From assembly GCA_029932915.1 (NCBI GenBank), contig JAOZPE010000024.1:1-43683 (forward strand): a stretch of DNA of 43,683 nucleotides, read 5' to 3'. The position numbers were made by a program, and so were the translations under genes. The notes under the pieces were generated by a model that saw only the letters and a program-made list of their open reading frames with translations, did not search any database and had not been told where the DNA came from. Within the stretch, counting starts at the first letter, position 1, and every line of letters begins with the position of its first letter. Shown one piece after another: positions 17,801 through 25,408 of this stretch. Source of the stretch: Candidatus Krumholzibacteriia bacterium. Lineage in GTDB: Bacteria > Krumholzibacteriota > Krumholzibacteriia > JAJRXK01.

Positions 17801-19914
17801 TCGGCGTGGCAATGGTGGATGACGCACAGTTCGATGGTGGGCTGGGCGTCGCCGATGAAGATCCCCCCTCCCGCCCCGTACTCGTTCCAACCGTTGGTGA
17901 TGACGATCCGGCTCACCACCGCCGTAAGCCCTTCTCCCGAATGGAAGTAGAAGGCCCGGTGCGTCTCCTCGGGATTGCCCCCGCAGTCGATGATCGCGCC
18001 GCCGCCGAAGGCCCCGACCACCGTCAGATTCTTTCCGTGGAAGTCGATGTCGCGGTTGCCCACACCGGAATAGACCTCACCGCCGACGAGCATGACCTGA
18101 CTGCCCGAGGGCATGGCGTCGACCGCCTCCTGGATGGTGGCGTAGTAACCCGATCCGTCGGCGTAGACCACGGTGGCGGTCGGAACCATCTCCACTGCCA
18201 CGGCCAGGGAATTGTCGCTCTCGTCGTTCTCGGCAACGGCGCTGGTGACATCCGCCTGGGCCATGACGGTGTGATCACCGGGTTCGAGCGAGGTACCAGG
18301 GCAAACCACCGTGAGAGTCCCCCCGGCGGGAACCGGAGCGGTGGAGATGGCGCCGCATTCGACATCTCCATCGACCCACAACCCGGTATGGCTGCTGCCG
18401 GAATCGACGGTCCCCGTATTGCGGATGGTGATCTGGAAATTCGGCTCCCCGTCCCCGTAGACCGTCGTCGGTGTGATCGAGTCGATCACCAGGTTCGGAC
18501 CTTCGGCGACCAGGTTGAACTCGTAGCGGTTGTTGTTCTCATCGGATTCGCTGACCTGATCGTCGTAGTCGGCCAGCACGACGATACCGTGCGACCCTTC
18601 GGACAGACCGGATACCGTACCGTTGAGTTTGACGGTGTCGCCCGGACCCAGAGCAGGCGTGGCGAGATGAAGGGAGACGGCGCCTGAATCGGTCCAGTAG
18701 AGAGTGGTGGAAGCCGGGGCGCTGGAAGCTCCGATATTCTGGACCGACACACTCACCACGAAGGAGTGGTTCGGAACGGTCGTGCTCGGACTCACCTCGG
18801 TGACGATCAGGTCGGCGGCCCCCGGCGCCAGGATCGAAAGACTGCTCGAGGAGGTGTTGTTGTCCTCGTCGGCCTCGGCCACCGTGTCGTCGGAGTCCAC
18901 GGTGACGCTGATGGTGTGTGAGCCCACCGCCGGCGTCCCCAGCGAACAGTTGATCGTAGCCCAGTCTCCGGCGCCGATCGCCGGCGTGGCGATGCCGGCA
19001 CACGTCACTGAACCGTCGAGACTCACCTGGGTGACACAGGCGGAAGAAGCGGCGGTTCCCTGGTTCTTCAGATGGATCTCGGCGGTCACGGAACTGCCAT
19101 AGGTGGCCGAACCGGGCCCGATCCAATCCACCAGCAGGTCGGGGGTGTTCACCGGGGGATCGTATTCCTCGAAGCTGACGGTGTACTCGCCGCCGCTGGC
19201 TCCCACGTCGTTCACGAACACGACCAGTGCGTAGTTGCCCGTATTGCTTGCGGTGAAGGTGGTGGGCGTGGCGGCACCCGGTGTGTCAGCCAACTTCTCG
19301 AAGAGCGCGTCACTGCGCGCCACCCAGCCGTCCGGCAGATCGCTCGACCACAGCAGGGCCATCCGGACATCGTCACCCGCCTCGTCACGGATGAGATTGA
19401 AGTGGTACTGCTGACCGGCGTTCAATGCGACCTTGAAGACACGGATGAGGCCGCATTCGTAGGTGATTCCCCCGTAATCGTAGGTGTGTTCCTCGTCGAT
19501 AAGCAGAGCGCCCTGGCCCGGATCCCAGTCCATCACGTAACCGAGGTTCTGGGGCGGATCGGTCCACGTCTTCACGAAGACCCATTGGTCCTCGACGGTG
19601 GAGAAATCCTTCACCAGGAAGTTCACCGCGACCGACTGGGTCGAGACCACCCGGGGCGAGTAGGCCGTCGTGTCGGTCCAGCTCTCGCCCTGCATGATCT
19701 CCAGGTACACGTCGTTCAGCAGGGGGTTCGGGGCCACCGCGATGCCCATCCAATCCCTCTGGTCCTGCCACGCCTGGAATCCCCACGGCAAGACGGTGTT
19801 ACCGAAACACTGCTGGGGCAGCAGCTCGTTCTGGGCCCGCGCCGCCGGGACCGCGGAAAACAGGATTCCCACCAGGGCCAGAAGCGGAAACAGGATGCGG
19901 CGGGTGCGTGACAT
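14872..19914 (-). CDS. giant secreted CARDB / parallel beta-helix protein with sorting tail (paralogue A)
   Basis: The protein has 1,680 residues. Order: signal peptide (1-27, ARA-QN); a beta domain with a pre-peptidase-like end (about 28-250, GNYALVVFVND...GGEYTVSFEEY); three CARDB adhesion domains (about 258-362, 367-470, 473-577; each with ADEDNN/SDENNN-type ends); three right-handed beta-helix units starting near 583, 855 and 1215 (DGSG-x-Y/F-x-TIQEAID, then GGAIY-type rungs); FlgD-like tail (1595-1680) ending LGLVR. The ribosome binding site GGGGAGAG supports the start. Beta-helix proteins of this kind often bind or cleave polysaccharides, but no catalytic triad is evident, so an adhesin or surface role is as likely. 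It is a tandem paralogue of the next gene upstream. Confidence 0.9.
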   Translation of the reverse strand: MSRTRRILFPLLALVGILFSAVPAARAQNELLPQQCFGNTVLPWGFQAWQDQRDWMGIAVAPNPLLNDVYLEIMQGESWTDTTAYSPRVVSTQSVAVNFLVKDFSTVEDQWVFVKTWTDPPQNLGYVMDWDPGQGALLIDEEHTYDYGGITYECGLIRVFKVALNAGQQYHFNLIRDEAGDDVRMALLWSSDLPDGWVARSDALFEKLADTPGAATPTTFTASNTGNYALVVFVNDVGASGGEYTVSFEEYDPPVNTPDLLVDWIGPGSATYGSSVTAEIHLKNQGTAASSACVTQVSLDGSVTCAGIATPAIGAGDWATINCSLGTPAVGSHTISVTVDSDDTVAEADEDNNTSSSSLSILAPGAADLIVTEVSPSTTVPNHSFVVSVSVQNIGASSAPASTTLYWTDSGAVSLHLATPALGPGDTVKLNGTVSGLSEGSHGIVVLADYDDQVSESDENNNRYEFNLVAEGPNLVIDSITPTTVYGDGEPNFQITIRNTGTVDSGSSHTGLWVDGDVECGAISTAPVPAGGTLTVVCPGTSLEPGDHTVMAQADVTSAVAENDESDNSLAVAVEMVPTATVVYADGSGYYATIQEAVDAMPSGSQVMLVGGEVYSGVGNRDIDFHGKNLTVVGAFGGGAIIDCGGNPEETHRAFYFHSGEGLTAVVSRIVITNGWNEYGAGGGIFIGDAQPTIELCVIHHCHADVGGAIAFSTDNDLYHAMIDGCTFTKNSADLGEAVYLSRNSAPQFRRSLIASNYGSTGAYYGDTNLGEPHPSFSCTDIWGNGGGDWVNGIELLLGTSGNISSDPLFCDFSNDDYTLASNSPCASEVNESCGQIGVYGAQCGPMGGTIRSVKADGTGAYPTIQSAIDDCVDGDIVELADGTYTGTGNYEIDTQGLRIVIRSASGDPLACRIDGQETHQLFRFVNGETPETTVQGIGVFSGLASSGAGIYCEAASPTLLNLYIADNNATGDGGGLYCTDHASPVVQDCIFENNAGYDDAGGIYAYDWSSPKIHGCKFIGNLATNRGGGALFVVNSFPELDGCTFQGNEAANGGGVDFVYAYGPVTNCVFWSNSADYGGAVQCYGNAHSDFTNCTMYDNASAHGAGVYMRSNASPTFASCILSAGRNGAAVDRYADDCNPVFSCSDIHGNALGDWTTFISDQLGVDGNFSADPLFCDRANGNLTLRGDSPCAAVNNVECGQVGALGVACTGSWLVRADGSGDFATIQEAIDAAVDGESVVLADGSYTGDGNRDLDFKSKEITVRSQSGNASDCIIDCKASSSDAHKAFYFIHGETANSVLENVTIRNAWGTYGGGMRIDSSSPTIRGVIFQWNGGGDGGAIILANGAAPLIEDCVFEDNEVSDAGGAIYANASAPQIVGCVFKGNSAYWGGGALYNQSSTSSLTDCRFENNSSDHWGGAVHNRYSESAPTFDDCVFVGNTGATGGAVYGRDASHPVFTACTFSGNSSPSGAAAYLASSAEIDWTRSILVFASSGSAVTGDGTGVVHISCSDVYGNAGGDWVNDLDGLLSGSDNFSANPSFCDRYGGDYNLASNSPCLAQHSPCGSQVGAFDLGCVLTDVPETPQAVVSELVLEAAVPNPFNPRTTIAFSLPQGGPVDVVIYSASGRRVTVLVHEEMGAGRHEVVWNGTDDRGREVASGVYLVQVRAKGQAKVRKLGLVR

Positions 19915-19966
19915 GACACTCTCTCCCCAGGTGGATAGGACGGATATGGACCAAAGGCGGTCGGAG

Positions 19967-20024
19967 TCTAGGACACCGCAGGGAGGGGTGAATCACACGC
20001 CCCCGTGTAAATCGTGGAAAATAA
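19967..20024 (-). promoter_or_regulatory. conserved upstream element of paralogue A
   Basis: The block GTCTAGGACAC...CAGG...GGGG...AATCACACGCC (plus-strand reading) lies 52-90 bp upstream of the ATG at 19914. It aligns with the block at 25256-25294 upstream of paralogue B. It probably contains a shared promoter or operator kept after duplication. Confidence 0.4.
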
Positions 20025-20057
20025 TGGAAATCGGGGAAACAGGGCCCGTCTGCGCTC

Positions 20058-23000
20058 TCAACGGATGAGCGCCAGCTTGCCCACCTTCACCTCCCCCCCG
20101 GCCCTCAGCTTCACCAGATAGACCCCGGAGGCCACCGAGCTTCCCTGATCGTCGGTTCCGGTCCAGATCACCTCGTGGCGGCCGGCGCCCAGGGACTCAT
20201 GTACGAGAAGCTTCACCCGGCGCCCATCGGCGCTGTAGATGTTCAGATCCACCGCGCCGGCCCGTGGCAGCGTGAAGGCGATGGTGGTGCGGGGATTGAA
20301 GGGATTCGGCACTGCCGCCTCCAGCACGAGATGGTCCACCGCGAGCTGGGGGGTGTCGGGCACGTCGGTCAGGACGCAGCCCAGGTCGAAGGCGCCCACC
20401 TGCAATCCGCAGGGGCTGCGTGAGGCCAGGCAGGGCGAATTGCTCGCCAGGCTGTAGTCCCCACTGTGGAGGTCACAGAAGGAGGGGTTGGCCGAGAAGT
20501 TGTCGCTGCCGGCGAGCAGTCCGTCCAGACCGTCCACCCAGTCGCCGCCCGCGTTTCCGTACACATCCGAGCAGAAGACGTATGCCGTACCGGTGCCGTC
20601 GGTGGTCACCGCCGAACCATCGGTGGAGAACACGGCGATCGAACGCGTCAGATTGATCAGGGCACTGGAGACGAGATGGGCCACCGCCCCATTCGAGGAA
20701 TAATTGCCGCTGAAGGTGCAATCGGTGAAGGTGGGATACGATTCTTCCCGCCCGTAGGCCACACCGCCGTAGGGTGCGTTGTTGCCCACGAAGAGGCAGT
20801 TGTTGAAGTGGGGATTGCTCTCGCTGTAGCGGCTGTGGACGGCGCCGCCCCAGTAGTTCGAATGGTTGTTCTCGAAGCGACAGTCGATGAGGTTGGGACC
20901 GGCGTGTTGGTTGTACAGGGCCCCGCCACCCCAGTGGGCGCTGTTGCCCTTGAAGACACAGCCGGAGATCTGTGGATAGCTGGCGTTGGCGTAGATCGCG
21001 CCACCGGCGTCGGTGACCTCGTTGTCCTCGAAGATGCAGTCCTCGATCACCGGCGAAGCGTTGGCCAGGATGATGGCGCCACCGTCACCACCGCCGTTCC
21101 CATCGAAGATCACTCCTTGAATGGTGGGATTGGCGCTGTCGATCCGCATTCCTCCTCCATAGGTGGACCAGGCATTGCGGATGGTCACGTTCTTCAGAAC
21201 CGAATTCGCCGTCTCCCCACTCCCGAAGAAGAATCCACGGTGGGGATGATCAGCGTCCGCCTGGCAATCGATGATGCAGTATTTCGCGTTTCCGCTCTGG
21301 GAGTGGATGGTGATCTCCTTACCCTTGAAGTCCAGATCACGATTGCCGTCTCCGGTGAACGTCCCGTCGGCGAGCACGACGCTTTCACCATCCACCGCTG
21401 CGTCGATCGCCTCCTGGATGGTGGCGAAATCTCCGCTTCCATCCGCCCGCACCAGCCACGAACCCAAGCAGCCCACAGGCAGAGCACCCACCTGACCACA
21501 TTCGACGTTGTTGGCCATCGCACAGGGCGAATCCCCCCGGAGAGTGAGGTCGCCGTTGCCGGCGTCACAGAACAGGGGATTCTCGCTGAAATTTCCCCGC
21601 AGCTCGAACTGATCGGAAATGATGGCGGTCCAATCACCCAGGGTATTGCCATAGATATCGGTGCAACTGAGCGTGGGATTGCAGTCGTCGCTGTAGCGAT
21701 CGATGGCCGCTCCTTCCTGGCCGAAGGAGAGGATGCACGCCTCGATGGTCGGTGAGGAATTCCCACGCAGATACAGGCATGCCCCTTGTGCCGCTTCGTT
21801 GCCGTTCATCGTGCAGTTCGTGAAGCTCACCTGGGCATTTCCGTAACATTGGATGGCCCCGCCATAGTCGGCGGTATTCTCGTGGAACTGACAGTGGCGC
21901 ACTGGACCGTAGGCATAGACGAAGATCAGACCGCCCCCGTTGGCCGCCGCGTTCTCCCGGAATTCACAGTCATCGAGTTCGGGGAAACTGTTCACCACGA
22001 AGAGGGCACCACCCCCACGGTCGGTGGCCTGATTGTAGATGAAGCTGCATCCGCGCACGATCGGAGAAGACCAATCATAGGCGTACAGGCCTCCTCCATC
22101 GTCATAGGCGCTGTTCTTGTCGAAGGTGCAGTTCTCCACGATCGGTGACGCATGGTCGGTGCAGAACAGGCCACCGCCATCCTCCGTGGCGTCATTGCCG
22201 GCGACATACAGGTTCATCAGGGTGGGCGAGGAGGCCTCACAGTAGATTCCCGCACCGTTGGCCGCCGCTCCGTTGACGATGCCGATGCCCTCGACCGTGG
22301 TCTCCGGTGTCTCTCCGTTGACGAAGCGAAAGAGCTGATACGTGTCCTGGCCATCGACGAGGCAGGCATGGGGATCGCCGCTGGCCGAACGGATGATGAT
22401 CTTCCGCCCCAGGGGGTTGATCTCGTAGTTCCCGGTACCGGTGTAGGTTCCATCGTCAAGCTCGACGATGTCCCCGTCCACGCTGGCGTTGATCGCCTGC
22501 TGGATGGTGAGATACTCGCCGCTTCCATCGGCTTTGACCGATCGGATGGTTCCACCCATCGGACCGCATTCGGCGTCGTATACTCCGATCCTGCCGCAGC
22601 TTGCGTTCACGTCGGACGAACACGGTGAATTCGAAGCCAGGGTGTAGACGTCGTTGGCGAAGTCACAGAACAGGGGATTCTTGCTGATGTTGCCGTCCAC
22701 CCCCAGCAACGAACTGACGCAACCGACCCAGTCGCCTCCCCCGTTGCCCCAGATGTCGGTGCAGGAGAAGGAGGGGTGAGGGGTCCCCAGGTCCGTATTG
22801 CACACGATGGCTCCGGTGGTGCCGTAGTTGCTGACGATCAGACAGCGGTTGAAGTCTGGAGCGCTGTCCTTGGCCAGATACACCGCGTCCCCACTATTGG
22901 CCGAGTTCTTGGTCAGGGTGCACTCCTGGATCAAGGGATGGTAGGAGTCATAGTCCGAGGAGAAGCCGATCGCCCCGCCGACATCGGCGTGGCAATGGTG

Positions 23001-25103
23001 GATGACCGTTTTCTCGATGGTGGGTTCGGCGTTGCCGATGAAGATTCCCCCGCCGGTCCCATACTCATTCCAGCCGTTGGTGATGATGAGATTGGACACC
23101 ACCGCGTCCCGGCCCTCTCCCGAATGGAAGGTGAAGGCCCGGTGCGCCTCCTCGGGGTTGCCTCCGCAGTCGATGATCGCGCCGCCGCCGAGGGCTCCGA
23201 TGACGGTCAGGTTCTTGCCGTGGAAATCCAGGTCGCGGTTGCCGGGGCCGGAGTAGACCTCTCCGCCGACCAGCAGGATCTCGCTGCCGGCGGGCATGTC
23301 GTCGATCGCCTCCTGGATGGTGGCGTAGTAGCCCGATCCATCAGCGTAGACCGTGACGGAGGTCGGAATCATCTCGGTGACGATGGTCCGAGTGTTGTCG
23401 TTCTCGTTGCTCTCCAGGACGATATGGGTGACGTCCGCGTAGGCGGTGACGGTGTGCTCCCCGGGATCGAGCGTCGAACCGGGGCATTCCACGGTGACCG
23501 TCGCCCCCGACGCCAGCGCAGGCGTGTAGATGGCGCTGCACTCGGAGACCCCATCCACCTGCAGACGGGTGTAGCTGTAGTCCGAAGACCCATTGCCCGT
23601 GTTGTGGACGACGATCTGGAAGTCCGGAGCGCCTTCGCCGTAGACCTGCGTCGGTGTGATCGAGTCGATCACCAGGTTCGGCCCCTCCGCCTGGATCGTG
23701 AAGGGGGCACCGTTGTTGAATTCATTCGACTCGTTGACCACATCGTCGTAGTCGGCCACTGCCACCACATCGTGCAGACCTTCGGACAGACCGGAGATGG
23801 TGCCGCTGAGTCGGGCAGTGTCTCCGGGAGCCAGCGACGGGGTCGGCAACTGGAGATCGAACAATCCCGAGTCGATCGAGTAATCGGTGGTGGTTGCGCC
23901 GGCAGTGGCGTTTCCATCGTTGCGGACCACCACGTTCACCTGGAAGGGCTGGTTGGGAACCACCGTGGTCGGACCCACCTCGGCGATGACGAGATCCGGT
24001 CCGCCGGTCGACTGCACCCAGAGGGTTTCCGAGAGCGTATTGTTGGCCTCGTCCTCTTCGTCGATCTCATTCCCGAAATCGACGGCAGCGGTGATGGTAT
24101 GGGTTCCCGCCGAAGGCGTTCCCAGGTTGCAGGTGACCGTCGCCCACTCGCCCACCCCGATTGCGGGCGTAGCGACGCTCGCGCAACTCACCGCCCCGTC
24201 GAGGCTGACCTGGGTGACACAACTGGGAGCAGCTGCCTCACCCTGATTGTACAGATGGATCGTCGCCGTGACACTGGAACCGTAACTGACGTAGTCGGGA
24301 TCGATCGATCTCACCACCAGATCGGGGGCGTTCACCGGAGGATTGTACTCCTCGAAACTCACCGTGTAATCGCCGCCGCCGACGGTCATGTCGTTCATGA
24401 ACACCACCAGCGCGTAGTTGCCGGTGTGGCCGGCGGTGAAGGTGTAGGGCACCGCCGAGGTGGGCGTGTCGGCCGCCTTCTCGAAGAGCGCGTCGCCTCG
24501 ATTCGCCCATCCATCGAGCTGAGAACCCGACCACAGCAAGGCCATCCGCACATCCTCGTCCTCGTGTTCGCGGGTGAGATAGAAGTGGTACCTCTGGCCG
24601 GCATCCAGTGCGACCTTGAAGACGCGGATGAGGCCGCAATCGAAGGAGATTCCGCCGTAGCCGAAGCTCTGCGGCGTGTCGATGGGCAGGGCGCCTTGAC
24701 CCGAGTCCCACTCGACGACGTAGCCGAGACTCTGTTCGGGATAGGTCCACGCCTTGGCGAAGAGCCATTGGTCCGGCTCGGTGGAGAAGTCCTTCACCAG
24801 GAAGTTGGTCTCGCCGGAGATCGTCGACAGCACGCGGGGCGAGTAGGCCGTCGTATCGGCCATGGTGTTTCCCTGCAGGACCTCCAGATACACATCGAAC
24901 TCGTGGGGAAGTTGAGGGGACACCGCGATTCCCATCCAGCCTCTCTGGTCCTGCCACATCTGGAAACCCCAGGGGAGCTGGGTGTTGGCCACGCAACTGT
25001 GGGCCGGGGGCGCGTTCTGGGCCCGGACGGACGAGGCCGGAAGCAGGAGGATCCCGATGAGGAAGGCGATGAGAATCGGAAGGACGCGACGAATACGTGA
25101 CAT
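20058..25103 (-). CDS. giant secreted CARDB / parallel beta-helix protein with sorting tail (paralogue B)
   Basis: The start at 25103 (GGGAG, 8 nt spacing; signal peptide MSRIRRVLPILIAFLIG...VRA-QN) gives 1,681 residues; the open frame to 25223 adds 40 residues unlike a signal peptide. Architecture is the same as paralogue A: N-terminal beta domain, three CARDB domains, three beta-helix units (each opening with ADGSG-x-TIQ-x-AI), and a FlgD-like tail (NPFNPRTTIAFTLP, SADGRRVKLLV, SVASGVYLVKL) ending LALIR. DNA identity to paralogue A is visibly high in the third helix unit (about 21388-21470 versus 16205-16287). The two genes are 143 bp apart on the same strand, indicating tandem duplication. 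The two may form a surface pair or be phase partners; the ligand is unknown. Confidence 0.9.
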   Translation of the reverse strand: MSRIRRVLPILIAFLIGILLLPASSVRAQNAPPAHSCVANTQLPWGFQMWQDQRGWMGIAVSPQLPHEFDVYLEVLQGNTMADTTAYSPRVLSTISGETNFLVKDFSTEPDQWLFAKAWTYPEQSLGYVVEWDSGQGALPIDTPQSFGYGGISFDCGLIRVFKVALDAGQRYHFYLTREHEDEDVRMALLWSGSQLDGWANRGDALFEKAADTPTSAVPYTFTAGHTGNYALVVFMNDMTVGGGDYTVSFEEYNPPVNAPDLVVRSIDPDYVSYGSSVTATIHLYNQGEAAAPSCVTQVSLDGAVSCASVATPAIGVGEWATVTCNLGTPSAGTHTITAAVDFGNEIDEEDEANNTLSETLWVQSTGGPDLVIAEVGPTTVVPNQPFQVNVVVRNDGNATAGATTTDYSIDSGLFDLQLPTPSLAPGDTARLSGTISGLSEGLHDVVAVADYDDVVNESNEFNNGAPFTIQAEGPNLVIDSITPTQVYGEGAPDFQIVVHNTGNGSSDYSYTRLQVDGVSECSAIYTPALASGATVTVECPGSTLDPGEHTVTAYADVTHIVLESNENDNTRTIVTEMIPTSVTVYADGSGYYATIQEAIDDMPAGSEILLVGGEVYSGPGNRDLDFHGKNLTVIGALGGGAIIDCGGNPEEAHRAFTFHSGEGRDAVVSNLIITNGWNEYGTGGGIFIGNAEPTIEKTVIHHCHADVGGAIGFSSDYDSYHPLIQECTLTKNSANSGDAVYLAKDSAPDFNRCLIVSNYGTTGAIVCNTDLGTPHPSFSCTDIWGNGGGDWVGCVSSLLGVDGNISKNPLFCDFANDVYTLASNSPCSSDVNASCGRIGVYDAECGPMGGTIRSVKADGSGEYLTIQQAINASVDGDIVELDDGTYTGTGNYEINPLGRKIIIRSASGDPHACLVDGQDTYQLFRFVNGETPETTVEGIGIVNGAAANGAGIYCEASSPTLMNLYVAGNDATEDGGGLFCTDHASPIVENCTFDKNSAYDDGGGLYAYDWSSPIVRGCSFIYNQATDRGGGALFVVNSFPELDDCEFRENAAANGGGLIFVYAYGPVRHCQFHENTADYGGAIQCYGNAQVSFTNCTMNGNEAAQGACLYLRGNSSPTIEACILSFGQEGAAIDRYSDDCNPTLSCTDIYGNTLGDWTAIISDQFELRGNFSENPLFCDAGNGDLTLRGDSPCAMANNVECGQVGALPVGCLGSWLVRADGSGDFATIQEAIDAAVDGESVVLADGTFTGDGNRDLDFKGKEITIHSQSGNAKYCIIDCQADADHPHRGFFFGSGETANSVLKNVTIRNAWSTYGGGMRIDSANPTIQGVIFDGNGGGDGGAIILANASPVIEDCIFEDNEVTDAGGAIYANASYPQISGCVFKGNSAHWGGGALYNQHAGPNLIDCRFENNHSNYWGGAVHSRYSESNPHFNNCLFVGNNAPYGGVAYGREESYPTFTDCTFSGNYSSNGAVAHLVSSALINLTRSIAVFSTDGSAVTTDGTGTAYVFCSDVYGNAGGDWVDGLDGLLAGSDNFSANPSFCDLHSGDYSLASNSPCLASRSPCGLQVGAFDLGCVLTDVPDTPQLAVDHLVLEAAVPNPFNPRTTIAFTLPRAGAVDLNIYSADGRRVKLLVHESLGAGRHEVIWTGTDDQGSSVASGVYLVKLRAGGEVKVGKLALIR

Positions 25104-25206
25104 GCCAAGCTCTCCCACGAGAAACGTACACGACTGGAGATGACCGGGCAGGGTCGTTGCCATGGGCAGCCGAAGACAGCGTGGACCGCGAAGGACGCCG
25201 GACGGG

Positions 25207-25264
25207 CCAAGACCTCCGATCACCGGGCGGAGGAGCCTTCAGATGGGCGCCTCCGAGGTCTTGG
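25207..25264 (-). promoter_or_regulatory. two-tier hairpin in the leader of paralogue B
   Basis: An outer perfect 10-bp stem (CCAAGACCTC 25207-25216 with GAGGTCTTGG 25255-25264) encloses an inner stem (25229-25237 with 25246-25254, one mismatch) that abuts the right arm. It lies about 100-160 bp upstream of the ATG and is absent from the otherwise similar leader of paralogue A. It could be an attenuator or an mRNA stability element. Confidence 0.4.
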
Positions 25265-25294
25265 ACACGCCAGGAGGGGAGAAATCACACGCCG
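25256..25294 (-). promoter_or_regulatory. conserved upstream element of paralogue B
   Basis: GTCTTGGACAC...CAGGAGGGGAG-AAATCACACGCC (plus-strand reading) aligns with 19967-20003. Here it lies 153-191 bp upstream of the start, so the leader is about 100 nt longer than in paralogue A. Confidence 0.4.
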
Positions 25295-25337
25295 GACACG
25301 GAAAATTCGTTGGTCGAACGAAGCCCCCGGAGAAAAC

Positions 25338-25408
25338 CGCAGGGAATCGGTCCTCCACAGGCGTGTCCACGGACGGGGCGCAGGGAATCCGTCCCCCAGG
25401 AGCGTGTC
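25338..25408. repeat. two 30-bp direct repeats with 41-bp period
   Basis: Copies at 25338-25367 and 25379-25408 agree at 25 of 30 positions (both begin CGCAGGGAATC and end GCGTGTC). They lie directly after the CHAT gene stop, in the 305-bp gap before paralogue B. That gap otherwise holds the conserved element and hairpin listed separately and no gene. Confidence 0.7.

Noticed and set aside
22776-25100. Plus-strand frame of 774 codons opposite paralogue B
   Set aside because: Mirror of a well-supported coding frame; similar shadow frames appear opposite paralogue A, which follows from shared codon use and not from a gene.
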